Shown here: one piece after another, positions 7,866 to 17,700 of the stretch
Layout: each line of letters opens with the position of its first letter
Numbering within the stretch: position 1 is the first letter of the stretch
Source of the DNA: UMGS1696 sp963642885
GTDB taxonomy: Bacteria > Bacillota > Clostridia > Oscillospirales > CAG-272
Reading direction: 5' to 3'
NCBI GenBank assembly: GCA_963642885.1
Contig: CAVIJI010000023.1
Location: 1-32,225 of the forward strand
Length of the DNA: 32,225 nucleotides
Made by a program: the position numbers and the translations under genes
Notes under the pieces: generated by a model
What the model was told of the DNA's origin: nothing
Database searches by the model: none
What the model saw: the letters and a program-made list of their open reading frames with translations, nothing else

Positions 7866-9587
7866 ATGAAAAAACTGATGCTGGGAAACGAAGCCGCTGC
7901 CCGCGGTCTTTACGAGGCGGGCGTGCGTTTTGTTTCCAGTTATCCCGGAACTCCCAGCACGGAGATTACCGAGAATACCGCTCAATACAAAGAAATGTAC
8001 AGCGAATGGGCTCCGAATGAAAAGGTTGCCTTCGAGGCCGCACTCGGCGCATCCATCGGCGGAGGAAGATCCTTCTGCGGTATGAAGCATGTCGGACTGA
8101 ACGTTGCGGCGGATCCCATGTTCGTCACCGCATACACCGGTGTAGGTGCGGGCTTTGTCATCGGCGTTGCCGACGACCCCGGAATGCACTCCTCTCAGAA
8201 CGAGCAGGACAGCCGTCACTACGCGATATCCGCAAAACTTCCGATGGTTGAGCCCGCGAACTCCGCGGAGTGCCGCGAGTACATCATGCAGGCGCTTGAT
8301 CTGTCCGAGAAATTCGACACGCCGTTCATTTTCCGTCTTACCACACGTGTAAGCCACTCCCGTTCCCCGGTCGAGGAGGGTGAAAGAACGGAGCGTGAAA
8401 TTCTTCCCTACGAGAAGAACGCCGCAAAGCATGTTATGATGCCCGGCAACGCGAAAAAGCGTCACATCGTAGTCGAGGAGCATTTAAAGGCTCTGCGTGA
8501 GTTCGCCGAAACCACATCACTCAACAGAATCGAAGACAACGGCTCGTCCGTCGGCATTATCACCGCGGGCAACTGCTACAACTATTCGAAGGAAGCCTTC
8601 GGCAAGCGCGCGGACTACCTCAAGCTCGGTCTTGTAAATCCGCTTCCCGAAAAGCTCATCAAGGATTTCGCGTCCGCTCACGAGACGGTATATGTTATCG
8701 AGGAGCTTGATCCCGTTATCGAAAGCCACTGCAAATCGCTCGGCATAAATGTTATCGGCAAGGATGTTCTTCCCCTTTGCGACGAGTACAGCGAACAGCT
8801 TCTTCGCGAAAGACTGCTCGGCGAGGAAGCGGATTACGCGGAGCTCGGCTCGCCCATTCCGCCCCGTCCGCCCGTTCTTTGCCCCGGATGTCCTCACCGC
8901 GGCGTATTCTATACGCTCTCGAAGCTGAAGCTCCGTGTATCCGGTGATATCGGCTGCTACACTCTCGGAGCCGTCGCTCCTCTTTCCGCCATCGACTCCG
9001 TTTACTGCATGGGTGCGTCTATTTCCTCACTCCACGGCACGGCAAAGGTACGCGGCGAAGAAGACAAGTACGTCTCCGTTATAGGAGACTCCACCTTCAT
9101 GCACAGCGGCATGACGGGACTTGTTAACGTCGTATACAACGGCGGCAAGACCACCAACATCATTCTCGACAACAGTATAACGGGTATGACGGGTCACCAG
9201 GACAATCCTCTCACGGGCAAGACTCTCATGGGAGAGAAGGCGCCCAACCTTTGTCTCGAGGACATCTGCGCGTCTCTCGGAATCGCGCGTGAGCACATTC
9301 GTGCCGTCGATCCCGGAAATCTCGCGGAGCTCGAGCGTGTTATCAAGGAAGAGGTTGCCTCCGACTATGCTTCCGTCATAATAGCACGCCGTCCGTGCGC
9401 TCTTCTCAAGACCGCGGTAAAGAACCCGCCGTTCACGGTAGACGAGACGAAGTGCGTAGGCTGCAAATCCTGCATGAAGATCGGATGCCCGTGCATTTCA
9501 ATTGAAAACAAAAAAGCGAAAATCGACAAGACAATGTGTGTCGGCTGCGGACTCTGCTCTCAGATGTGCAAGTTCGGTGCGCTTTAA
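7866..9587 (+). CDS. iorA: Indolepyruvate ferredoxin oxidoreductase, alpha subunit
   Basis: Large subunit of the oxygen-sensitive enzyme that oxidatively decarboxylates arylpyruvates (indolepyruvate, phenylpyruvate, p-hydroxyphenylpyruvate) to aryl-acetyl-CoA and reduces ferredoxin, used in aromatic amino acid fermentation. The 573 residues are close to full family length. The N-terminal pyrimidine-binding domain contains the SYPGTPSTEITE motif (24-35). The thiamine diphosphate/Mg site is GDSTFMHSG (407-415) with N434 downstream. Two C-terminal [4Fe-4S] ferredoxin motifs are present: C530xxC533xxC536 with C541, and C558xxC561xxC564 with C568. AAGGAGAAATCAT precedes the ATG. iorB follows 47 bp downstream, which supports the assignment. 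Confidence 0.96.
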   Translation: MKKLMLGNEAAARGLYEAGVRFVSSYPGTPSTEITENTAQYKEMYSEWAPNEKVAFEAALGASIGGGRSFCGMKHVGLNVAADPMFVTAYTGVGAGFVIGVADDPGMHSSQNEQDSRHYAISAKLPMVEPANSAECREYIMQALDLSEKFDTPFIFRLTTRVSHSRSPVEEGERTEREILPYEKNAAKHVMMPGNAKKRHIVVEEHLKALREFAETTSLNRIEDNGSSVGIITAGNCYNYSKEAFGKRADYLKLGLVNPLPEKLIKDFASAHETVYVIEELDPVIESHCKSLGINVIGKDVLPLCDEYSEQLLRERLLGEEADYAELGSPIPPRPPVLCPGCPHRGVFYTLSKLKLRVSGDIGCYTLGAVAPLSAIDSVYCMGASISSLHGTAKVRGEEDKYVSVIGDSTFMHSGMTGLVNVVYNGGKTTNIILDNSITGMTGHQDNPLTGKTLMGEKAPNLCLEDICASLGIAREHIRAVDPGNLAELERVIKEEVASDYASVIIARRPCALLKTAVKNPPFTVDETKCVGCKSCMKIGCPCISIENKKAKIDKTMCVGCGLCSQMCKFGAL

Positions 9588-9634
9588 TCGCTCGCCGCGT
9601 TTTCTCACAACATAAATTCAATGGTGGTACATAT

Positions 9635-10216
9635 ATGAACAAGAATATAATGATAGTAGGCGTCGGCGGACAGGGTACGCTTCTCGCCTCGAAAATTCTC
9701 GGACGCGCCGCAATGGACTCCGGACTTGACGTCAAGGTTTCCGAGGTACACGGAATGTCTCAGCGCGGCGGCTCGGTTGTTACCTATGTGCGTTACGGCG
9801 ACGAGGTTTACTCACCCGTCATCTGCAAGGGAGATGCCGATGTAATTTTAAGCTTCGAGCTTCTCGAGGCTGCGCGCTGGCTTCCGAATCTCAAAACGGG
9901 CGGAGTTATCGTTACCTCGACACAGCAGATAAATCCCATGCCCGTTATCACGGGCGCCGCCGAATATCCGAGCGACATAATTCCCGACATGAAGGCACTC
10001 GGTGTTGATGTTCGTGCGTATGACGCTCAATCCATAGCGGAAGAAGCGGGCAATGTTCGTGCTTCCAACGTAGCTCTTATCGGACTCGCGTCAAGCGTTC
10101 TCGGCTTCAATCACGACATACTTCGCGCGGCAGTTGCCGCTTGTGTTCCCGCAAAGGCGCTGGATTTAAACCTTGCCGCATTCGACAAGGCATACGCGCT
10201 GACACAGAACGCCTGA
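9635..10216 (+). CDS. iorB: Indolepyruvate ferredoxin oxidoreductase, beta subunit
   Basis: A 193-residue gamma-domain subunit of the 2-oxoacid:ferredoxin oxidoreductase superfamily. The N-terminal GVGGQGTLLASKILGRAA segment and the VSEVHGMSQRGGSVVTYVRYG motif are diagnostic for the IorB/PorG-type subunit that completes the active site with IorA. The ATG at 9635 is chosen because it opens with the family's NIMIVGVGGQG and has GGTGG upstream; a longer in-frame opening from 9536 overlaps iorA and adds 33 unrelated residues. The stop codon overlaps the ribosome binding site of the next gene, suggesting translational coupling. Confidence 0.95.
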   Translation: MNKNIMIVGVGGQGTLLASKILGRAAMDSGLDVKVSEVHGMSQRGGSVVTYVRYGDEVYSPVICKGDADVILSFELLEAARWLPNLKTGGVIVTSTQQINPMPVITGAAEYPSDIIPDMKALGVDVRAYDAQSIAEEAGNVRASNVALIGLASSVLGFNHDILRAAVAACVPAKALDLNLAAFDKAYALTQNA

Positions 10217-10227
10217 GGTAAATCGAA

Positions 10228-10782
10228 GTGGTAGATTTATTATCACTGCAGAAGAAATTCATACTTCCTCATCTTCATGAGGGCGACACTGCGGTTGACT
10301 TCACGATGGGAAACGGATACGACACCGTTTTTCTCTCGAAGGCTGTGGGAGAGAGAGGGCACGTATACGCGTTTGACATACAGGAGGCTGCTCTTATTTC
10401 AACCGAGCGTAATCTCAGAGAAAACCGCTGTCCCGACAACTGGCACTTAATCTGCGCGTCACACGACAGGGCGGGTGAGTTTATCGGCGGCAAAATCAAG
10501 GCGGGGATGTTCAATCTGGGATATCTCCCCGGCAGCGGACACAAGCAGCTTACTACCAAGCGCACTACCACGCTCCCCGCGGTAAAGGCCGCTATTGAGA
10601 TGCTCGGAGAGGACTCGATACTTTGTGTAGCCGTTTATCCCGGCCATCCCGAGGGAGCGCTCGAGGGCAAGGAGCTGAGTGATTTTTTCGCGACGGAATC
10701 GCGTTTTCGCTTCAGCATTACGCAGGTACGTCTGCTGAACTCTCCCGAAAGTCCGTTTTTCAACATTATAGAAACAAAATAA
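10228..10782 (+). CDS. MnmM/YtqB-type SAM-dependent methyltransferase
   Basis: A 184-residue class I methyltransferase of the 'rRNA methylase' YtqB family. The SAM-binding motif is DFTMGNGYDTVFLS (residues 24-37), followed by acidic YAFDIQ (48-53). NLGYLPG (97-103) is the expected motif IV. The C-terminal VAVYPGHPEG and SPFFNIIE segments are typical of this family, whose Bacillus member (MnmM) methylates the aminomethyl group of wobble-uridine tRNA. The start is GTG at 10228, with GAGGT formed at the iorB stop codon 11 bp upstream. Its place behind iorAB probably reflects co-transcription rather than a shared pathway. Confidence 0.85.
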   Translation: MVDLLSLQKKFILPHLHEGDTAVDFTMGNGYDTVFLSKAVGERGHVYAFDIQEAALISTERNLRENRCPDNWHLICASHDRAGEFIGGKIKAGMFNLGYLPGSGHKQLTTKRTTTLPAVKAAIEMLGEDSILCVAVYPGHPEGALEGKELSDFFATESRFRFSITQVRLLNSPESPFFNIIETK

Positions 10783-10825
10783 CGAATTAATCTGTCTTTG
10801 TATTGATTCTTCTTTTCCGCAAACG

Positions 10826-10899
10826 AAGCAAAGCTTCACCGTTTGTGTTGAGTGGTCTTCACTGCGGTGGAGCTTGCTCACGGGCGTGAAGCTTTGCTT
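10826..10899 (+). terminator. Nested long-loop inverted repeat between mnmM-type and vanY-type genes
   Basis: AAGCAAAGCTTCAC (10826-10839) pairs perfectly with GTGAAGCTTTGCTT (10886-10899) across 46 nt. Inside are two small hairpins, CACTGCGGTG (10860-10869) and GAGCTTGCTC (10870-10879). The sequence after the outer stem is TATTTAT, a poor T-tract, so this may be a terminator or a structured leader of the VanY-type gene. Confidence 0.5.
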
Positions 10900-10932
10900 T
10901 ATTTATACGGTAATACAACGGGAGGTGGGGAT

Positions 10933-12423
10933 TTGAACAATAACAATTACAATTACAATCAAAGCAGGCAGAACGCGCCTCCTCGAAGGCGGTTGACCCC
11001 CGAGGAAATCAGGCGGCGTGAAATCGAGAAAAAGCGGCGAACGGAATACGAAAAAGCTCGGCGGAAGAAGGAACGGCAGGCACGTAGGCGTGAGGGACTG
11101 AAGATACTCGGCGGGCGTTTGCTCATATTCTTCATCATCCTCTTTATCTTAACCGCTGTGTTCGGTTTGATTTTTCTGATATTCTTCCGCTCTGCTCCCG
11201 ACGCTGTGAGTGAGCCGAGCAAGATCGATTACTACTACGGCGGTGCGAAGGTACGCTCGGCATCGGCTGACGATGTTATATCAAACAGCAGGGTTTACTT
11301 CTGCTTCAACGATCTTGCGGATTATATCGGATTTTACGAAAGCGGCAGTGCGGACGAGATGAAGTTTATTTTATCGAACTCCGTAGAAGCGTCGCAGACT
11401 GCCGCAGGTGACGGAAACGAAGAAATCATAGTTTTCTACACCGACATGTACAAGGTTACGATAAACGGGCAGGACGTTACGCTTGACATACCGAACAAGC
11501 TCATTGGCGAGAAAATCTGGGTATCGACGAAGTTTGTGTCTGACTACATGGAAAACATATCCGTTGTTTACAACCGCTCGAGGTCGACTGTAACGATAGC
11601 CCGCATCAAGGACGAGGTCAACTCAGACGCTCAGGTGACGGTTTATCTCCCAGTTTCGTTCAAGCTGAAGTGGGCAGACGAGCTTGAGACCGTTGAGATG
11701 GATCCCGACATAGTAACGGAGACGACCGCGGTATCTGCGGACGACACTGACAAAGCGGAGGAAACCGAGGCGGATGTGGTTTTCGCCACGGATCTTTCCG
11801 ACTACGAGAAGTACATGAATCCGACGGGAGATTTACGGGATGCGTTCCTCACGCTTGTTAACACGGAGAACACTCTCACGGAGGACTACATTCCCACGGA
11901 TTTGATGGATGTGAAGTACACGAGCACTGCGCGTAAGACTCAGCAGCTGCGCGAGTACGCGTGCAAGTCGCTTGAGGCTTTATATCAGGAGATGTACGCC
12001 GCCGGCTACTACAACATGGCCGTATACAGCGGATTCAGGACATACACGTATCAAAACACGCTCTTCACGACATACACGGCAAACGAAATGGCGGCTGATC
12101 CTTCTCTGACTCAGGAGGAAGCCGAGGCTATAGTTCTGACGTATTCGACACGGCCCGGCACGAGCGAGCATCAGACAGGACTTGCGGTTGACATGGACAC
12201 GCTCGGCACGTTTACGACTGATTTCGAGTACGAGCCCGAATACGAATGGCTCAGCGAAAACGCTTGGAAGTTCGGATTCATTCTCCGCTTCCCGAAAGAC
12301 AAGGTCGATATAACAACAATCCAATTCGAGCCGTGGCACTACCGCTACGTAGGTCGCTACCACGCAAAGATAATCCACGACAGCGGCCTCTGCCTCGAGG
12401 AATACGTAGCGGGACTGCAGTAA
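10933..12423 (+). CDS. Membrane-anchored VanY-type D-alanyl-D-alanine carboxypeptidase
   Basis: A 496-residue protein (TTG start) predicted to trim D-Ala from peptidoglycan stem peptides. It has a cytoplasmic Asn/Arg-rich tail (about 1-61, highly basic), one transmembrane helix (63-85), and an extracellular copper-amine-oxidase-N-like beta module (about 97-226, INGQDVTLDIPNKLIGEKIWVSTKFVSDYM). An acidic/Thr linker (about 250-290) leads to a C-terminal LAS/VanY peptidase domain (about 300-490). The metal ligands are visible: H413 and D420 in SEHQTGLAVD, and H469 in EPWHYRYVG, with E466 as the probable catalytic base. The TTG at 10933 is chosen because a full GGAGG lies seven bases upstream; an ATG at 10852 lies inside the upstream hairpin and lacks a site. 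The long basic tail is longer than usual. Confidence 0.88.
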   Translation: MNNNNYNYNQSRQNAPPRRRLTPEEIRRREIEKKRRTEYEKARRKKERQARRREGLKILGGRLLIFFIILFILTAVFGLIFLIFFRSAPDAVSEPSKIDYYYGGAKVRSASADDVISNSRVYFCFNDLADYIGFYESGSADEMKFILSNSVEASQTAAGDGNEEIIVFYTDMYKVTINGQDVTLDIPNKLIGEKIWVSTKFVSDYMENISVVYNRSRSTVTIARIKDEVNSDAQVTVYLPVSFKLKWADELETVEMDPDIVTETTAVSADDTDKAEETEADVVFATDLSDYEKYMNPTGDLRDAFLTLVNTENTLTEDYIPTDLMDVKYTSTARKTQQLREYACKSLEALYQEMYAAGYYNMAVYSGFRTYTYQNTLFTTYTANEMAADPSLTQEEAEAIVLTYSTRPGTSEHQTGLAVDMDTLGTFTTDFEYEPEYEWLSENAWKFGFILRFPKDKVDITTIQFEPWHYRYVGRYHAKIIHDSGLCLEEYVAGLQ

Positions 12424-12467
12424 TCCCGCAGTGTAAGCCTACAGAGGCTATATAAACTATATATTCG

Positions 12468-12616
12468 GTAAAAGAGTACGGGTCGCTTTTTGAAAAAAGC
12501 TCCGCAAAAACTTAAAAAAATCCCGCTTGGCAGTCTCCTTTAGGAGATTGCCGAGCGGGATTTTCTTTAGGTTTCTTGCCAAGCTTCTTTTTAAAGAAGC
12601 GTCCGTTCCCTTTTAC
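12468..12616. repeat. 149-bp imperfect palindrome with bidirectional terminator core
   Basis: The two ~72-bp arms, from GTAAAAG (12468) to CTTTTAC (12616), are inverted copies with an estimated 80% match. The core (12519-12562) is a 20-bp stem with two G-T pairs and a TTTA loop (AATCCCGCTTGGC ...), flanked by an A run on one side and TTTTCTTT on the other, so it can terminate both convergent transcripts. Each arm carries its own small hairpin (12485-12500 and 12583-12600). A related half-copy lies at 200-237. The architecture resembles a MITE-like or REP-like element. The rest of 12424-12682 shows nothing coding. Confidence 0.8.
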
Positions 12617-12682
12617 TGTATTACATGGCTCACATAACTTTTGTAAGCCTGTACTGCGGGATTACTGCAGCCGTGCTATATA

Positions 12683-13741
12683 TTACTGAGCTGTCAGACC
12701 GGAGGATTCGATACCCTGAACGATGTACTTCTGACCGAAGAGGTAGAGGACGATCAGGGGAGCGATGATGAGGATACCGGCGGTATTGTTGATAGCGGCG
12801 GTATAGAGTGACTGACCTGCGTACTGAGTATCAAGGGATTTAGGAATCTTGATGATATCGGGCAGGAGCTTTTCACCTGCAGTTGTGAAGAAGAGTTCTG
12901 TATAGAAGTTATCGGTCCACTGCCAGCAGAATGCGAACATGAATACTGTTACCATCATTGTAACGGACAGGGGGAGGATAATGCTTACGAAGGTCTTCAT
13001 AACGCCTGCACCATCGAGGCACGCGGACTCTTCGAGCTCTGCGGGGAGGTTGCGGAAGAACTGACGGAGCATGAAGATGAACAGACCGTTCTTATACGCA
13101 AGACCTGTCAGGGAGAGTATGTAAAGAGGCCAGTTGGTATTGATCATGTTGATCGAGGTTAAGCCGCCTGTAACGTTCAGCGAGTCTATAACTCCGCCGC
13201 CGAGCAGCTTCATAATATTCAGAACGTCGAAGTATCTGAACTTCATGAAGAGGGAAAGCTGGAGAGTAGTATGCGGAACTACCATCGTGAAGATTACGCA
13301 GAGGAAGAGGAGCTTGTTGCCCTTGAACTTGAATCTTGCGAATCCGTATGCGATGAAGCAGCAGAGGAATGTCTGGATAAGACCGCAGGTAAGGGAGAGG
13401 ATAAAGGTGTTGAGAAGTGCTTCCAAATATCCGTTATCCGTGATAATCGCCTTGTAGGTCTCGAGTGTCGGATGTTTCGGGATAAGTCTTACGGTTACAT
13501 CAACGAAGTCTTCGCGTCCCATGAAGGAAGAGGAGATTTTCGAGAAGAACGGGAAGAGAATTACGTAGGAAATACCGAGCAGGAGAAGGAATCTGAACAG
13601 ATACCATATTACTTTCTTGAGGGTGTAGAGGTTAATGAGCTTAGCTCTTACTCTTTCCCAGAACGGCGTACGTTCAAAATCGACTTTAATAGTATTTTTT
13701 GTTTCTTTTGTTACTTTAGGTGCGGTTTGTGCGTTGTTCAT
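12683..13741 (-). CDS. Carbohydrate ABC transporter permease (MalG-type), second pair
   Basis: A 352-residue inner-membrane permease of the carbohydrate-uptake-1 type, with about six transmembrane helices after a 45-residue cytoplasmic tail (longer than the usual ~20). The EAA loop that docks the ATPase is at about 237-260: EESACLDGAGVMKTFVSIILPLS. A ~30-residue insert (about 175-203, KLLGGGVIDSLNVTGGLTSINMINT) precedes a later helix. AAAGGAGG lies before the ATG, 18 bp behind the partner permease. It is the last gene of the seven-gene operon, which ends at the palindrome 12468-12616. No ATPase gene is present; a shared MsmX-like ATPase is the usual partner of such loci. Confidence 0.92.
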   Translation of the reverse strand: MNNAQTAPKVTKETKNTIKVDFERTPFWERVRAKLINLYTLKKVIWYLFRFLLLLGISYVILFPFFSKISSSFMGREDFVDVTVRLIPKHPTLETYKAIITDNGYLEALLNTFILSLTCGLIQTFLCCFIAYGFARFKFKGNKLLFLCVIFTMVVPHTTLQLSLFMKFRYFDVLNIMKLLGGGVIDSLNVTGGLTSINMINTNWPLYILSLTGLAYKNGLFIFMLRQFFRNLPAELEESACLDGAGVMKTFVSIILPLSVTMMVTVFMFAFCWQWTDNFYTELFFTTAGEKLLPDIIKIPKSLDTQYAGQSLYTAAINNTAGILIIAPLIVLYLFGQKYIVQGIESSGLTAQ

Positions 13742-13759
13742 AAATTATATCCTCCTTTC

Positions 13760-14761
13760 TCAGTCTCTCTTTTGATAGAATACGAACGCGCTGAGGAGTC
13801 CCGATACAGCCGCGATGAAGAGGATAACTATGAGGAAGTACATCCATGACATTGCGGATGAAAGAACGTTACCGTCGGCTTCTTCGTAAACCTGTGAAAT
13901 GTAGGTCATTACCTGGTTATCGGAAGACGTAAACGCATCGATGATGGTGTATACCGTATTTACGAGAATCTGAGGGCTTACCATCGGGAGGGTTATCTTC
14001 CAGAAGGTTTCCCAACCGGACGCACCGTCGATAGAGCAGGATTCGTAAATAGCGGGAGAGATAGACTGAAGTGCGGAGAGGAAGATAAGCATCTGTACAC
14101 CGCAGCGGTTTACGATGTTGAAGATGTTGTTAACCATCTGAACAACGTATTCCACAACTTCGGTACCTACCATCATGTTGTCGAAAAGTCTTTCTACATC
14201 GAGAACGGATACGATCTCGGTTGCGGTTGACGTCTGGCCTGAACCATCGTCAATACCTGTTGAGGATTCCATGTAATCCGAAAGGGTGTTGGCCTTGTCG
14301 ATGTCCGCGATAAGACCGGTTGTAAGAATAACCGGGATGAAGAATATCGCACGGAAAGCGGCACGTCCCGCTATCTTCTGGTTAAGAATGATAGCTACGA
14401 ACAATGAGAAGAGCACGATTGACGGAATGTCAAGCACGAGCTGTTTCAAGCCGCTTACAAGGGTTGTGACGTATGACGTATCTACGAACAATGCGTCGGA
14501 GTAGTTTTTCCATCCTACGAAGGTCAGCTTGTAACCGCCGCCGACAAGAATGTCGATCTCGTTGAACGAGTAACGGATGGAGTCGAAAATAATGGGAATG
14601 TAAATCAGTACGAATCCGATTACGAAGGGGAGAATGAAGAGCCAACCTGCTCTGGCCTGCTTAACGTCCAATGACGCGCCGCGTTTTCTTTTTTTGCCGG
14701 GAGCATCGACTTGAATCTTCTGCTTCTTTCCGCCCTTGCCGGCGTCAATATTTAAGTTCAT
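13760..14761 (-). CDS. Carbohydrate ABC transporter permease (MalF-type), second pair
   Basis: A 333-residue permease with a basic Gly/Lys-rich N-terminal tail (1-37) and about six transmembrane helices. The EAA loop is at about 238-260: IYESCSIDGASGWETFWKITLPMV. An unusual hydrophilic insert (about 153-205, Asp/Thr/Ser-rich, DYMESSTGIDDGSGQTSTATE) lies between helices in what should be the extracytoplasmic P2-like region, and could contact the binding protein. AAGGGGAG precedes the ATG. Intergenic gaps are 18 bp on both sides, so it is clearly co-transcribed with the DUF5696 gene and the MalG-type permease. Confidence 0.92.
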   Translation of the reverse strand: MNLNIDAGKGGKKQKIQVDAPGKKRKRGASLDVKQARAGWLFILPFVIGFVLIYIPIIFDSIRYSFNEIDILVGGGYKLTFVGWKNYSDALFVDTSYVTTLVSGLKQLVLDIPSIVLFSLFVAIILNQKIAGRAAFRAIFFIPVILTTGLIADIDKANTLSDYMESSTGIDDGSGQTSTATEIVSVLDVERLFDNMMVGTEVVEYVVQMVNNIFNIVNRCGVQMLIFLSALQSISPAIYESCSIDGASGWETFWKITLPMVSPQILVNTVYTIIDAFTSSDNQVMTYISQVYEEADGNVLSSAMSWMYFLIVILFIAAVSGLLSAFVFYQKRD

Positions 14762-14779
14762 TAATGCACTCCCCTTTCA

Positions 14780-17700
14780 TTAGTCTATTCTTACGAAGTC
14801 AAGACCCGCGATTTCGTATGTCTGTCCTTCGTAAACAACTTTAATTGCGTATGAGTTGTAGTTGAGGATGAAGTTAACGTTTCCTTCGTATTCAACACGA
14901 ACTACGGAGCCTACCGTTGTCATGTACTTGTCGGCTACCACTTCTTCTTCTTCCTCTTCGGCTACGATTTCTTCGCCGAATTCGTTCAGTGTAGCGCCTG
15001 TTTCCTCGTCAACCGTTGTTTCCGTTGTCTCCGTTGCTTCGGTTGTTTCTTCAGCAGCTGTTTCCTCTACGGTTGTACCGGAAAGTCTTGCTGCGAGTCT
15101 TGCGGCTCTCTCTGCCTTTTCGGCTTCAAGTGCTGCTTCTTCTTCGGCAAGCTTAGCTGCTTCTTCCTCGGCGATACGGTCAGCTTCCGCTTCGTCTTCG
15201 TCGGGAATACGCTCTGCGTCGAGGAATTCGTGGTCTACGATGTACGATGTCTGGAGATCCTTGATAGCGTCATTGAGCTTGGTGTAATAAGATGCTACGT
15301 CTTCCTTCCAAATGTCGTATGCTACGGAGTAGTACTTGGAAAGTGTTTCGCTTTCCTTGAGCTCGCTGTTGTTCTGGTAGGAGAGAATGAAGTACATTGC
15401 CGCACCGTTTTCGATAGCGTTCAGAATGGACTCATTGATGTCGCCTTCCATGTTCGTAGCGGAGCCTGTGAATACCTTGGAGCCGTGGAGAACCATACCG
15501 AGGAAAGGAATGGACTGGGATGCCTTGGAGTTGCCGGATGATGTAAGCGAAGCTTCGAGGATAACATCCGCGTACTTGAGAGCGTAAGCGTTACCGCCTT
15601 CGATCATTACGCTGGAGTAATCTTCGTCGATAGCCTGGAGTGTGTCAACCGTGAATTCCTTGTCATCCTCGCGGTGGTAAGGCTCATCCTCGTCAAAGTC
15701 GGAGTTGAGGTCCGTACCGAGTGTCGATACCGAGATAGCATCGTTGCCGTATTCGAGATACTTGGGAGCGAACTGCTCGTAAAGCTCTTCGAAGTATGAG
15801 GGAGAGAGCGCGATGGAGAACGATCTGTCGAACGACTGTGTAGCGGCGTCATACGCACGTCTTGTGGTATAACGGTCGTCGATTGTACGTACGGCATGCT
15901 TTCTGAGGTTGATACCGTCCATGAATCCGCTCATCTTCATGTAAACGAAATCGAAGTCGGGATATACCTTGAATCCGTTTTCGCTTGCGTAGGATACGAG
16001 ATCCTTGAAACCGTCGTTTCCGCCGATTTCCTTAGTCCACTTCAGTCTGTGAGGATATGTTGCGCGGAGACCGCCGTTAGCATAGCCCGTGAGCTTGAAG
16101 TTGATGTTGCCTACACCGAGCTCGGTAAGCTCGGAGTACATTGTCTTAATGTCTTCGAATGTTGTAAGAGGTGTATCTACTTCTACGGGGAAGGAGAATA
16201 CTCTTTCCGTTGTTTCTATCGAACCGAAGGTTTCGATGTAAAGCGGAATGTCGCTCTTAACTTCTTCTGCGGTGAGCTTTGTGATATCGCCCTTTTCGGT
16301 CAGATAATCACGATAAGCCGTTGCCATGCCTGTCCAGTCTGCTTCGTAGTAGTCATCAAGACCGTACTCCTCCGCAAGTCTTGTGTCGGAGAGGAATGTG
16401 TACTGAATACGATAGCTTCCCGTATACTTTCTCTTGGATGTAACAGTCCATGTAGCGTTTCCGCTGACGGAGATTGAATCCGCGAGGTTGTATTCGTCGG
16501 ACGGACGAGGTGTGAACATTGCGTATACTGTGTTATAGGGGTGGAGTGAACCGCCGCATACTGCCATGAGCTTAGCGAGTGAGTCACCCTCGGTGATTAT
16601 AGCTACGAAGCCGGAGTTGGTTGTAACGGTAGTATCGGGTTCTACCACAACTTCCTGCTTTGTGGCTGTTGTCGCGCCTACGTAGGTTTCGCCGTTAGCT
16701 TCTGCCTCGGCCTTGGCTGCGTCTATAGCCGCCTGGTCGATTGCGAGCTGTTCCTCAGCTGCGGCTTCCGCTGCTTCGAGAGCTTCGGCTGCCTTAATGA
16801 GTGACATTTCCTTTGAATACTCGGTTACTACGCCGTAGTAAGGAAGTCTCATTGCTTCGGAGTGCTGACCGTCGATTTCGTGGTAAGCGTAGTCGGAGCC
16901 GTAGATTGTTCCGGCGATGTTAACCGACTTGCCCGTGAAATCTTCGAATCTGATGATTGCGCCGGAACCGTCGGGGATTACAGAGTAACCGTTGTATTCA
17001 TTGCTGCCCGCACCGAAGTAGGGGAGAATGTTAACGGTCTGGAACTGATAAGCGGATTCATCGAACTCGATACCGTTTGCGGGAAGTCTTACTTCGAGAC
17101 CGTTCTCGTTAAGGGTATACTCAAGGCTCATACGGAATCTCGGCGGAGCTGCGTCTGCACCTGTGTAGTTGGTGAGCTCGTGGTCGTAGTCGAGTTCTTC
17201 GTATGTGTAGTTCGGACAGAATGTCTTGACAATGGTTTCAAGTTCTCTGAGCTCTCTGGCTTTGATGTCAGGGTCGCATACATAAACTGCCATTTCAATT
17301 GTGATCGGGAACTTTGCCTGCATTTCGGCAACACCACGTTCTGTCAAGCTGGGGTCATCCTTATCCTTCTTTGTATAGAAGGATGTGAGCTTCTGATAGT
17401 ACCAATCGTCATCGACGTTGGCGAGAATGAGCTCTTCAAAGCGTTCTACTTTGATCATTCTCGGTACGAGACGTGTTGTCTGCTCTTCACCGAGGATGTA
17501 TTCGCAGCGGATACCGCCTTTGATATTCTTCATTGTAATCTGACCTCTGAGGGCAGCTTCCGTGTAGCTGTTCATCGTCTTCTGAACGTCGTTCTCGAGG
17601 TAGGTGATTGTCAGCTGTGAAAGGAGCTCCTGCTTAATGGGGTCGGATATTGTCTGATATCCGGAGTTGATATCGTAGGGGTTGGAGAAGAGAACCTCTC

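Noticed and set aside
7809..8483. 224-codon minus-strand frame opposite iorA
   Set aside because: iorA is a certain gene here; the reverse frame has no family resemblance.
16862..17620. 252-codon plus-strand open frame
   Set aside because: It lies entirely opposite the DUF5696 gene, is Cys/Val-rich without recognisable motifs and has no ribosome binding site; it is a shadow frame.
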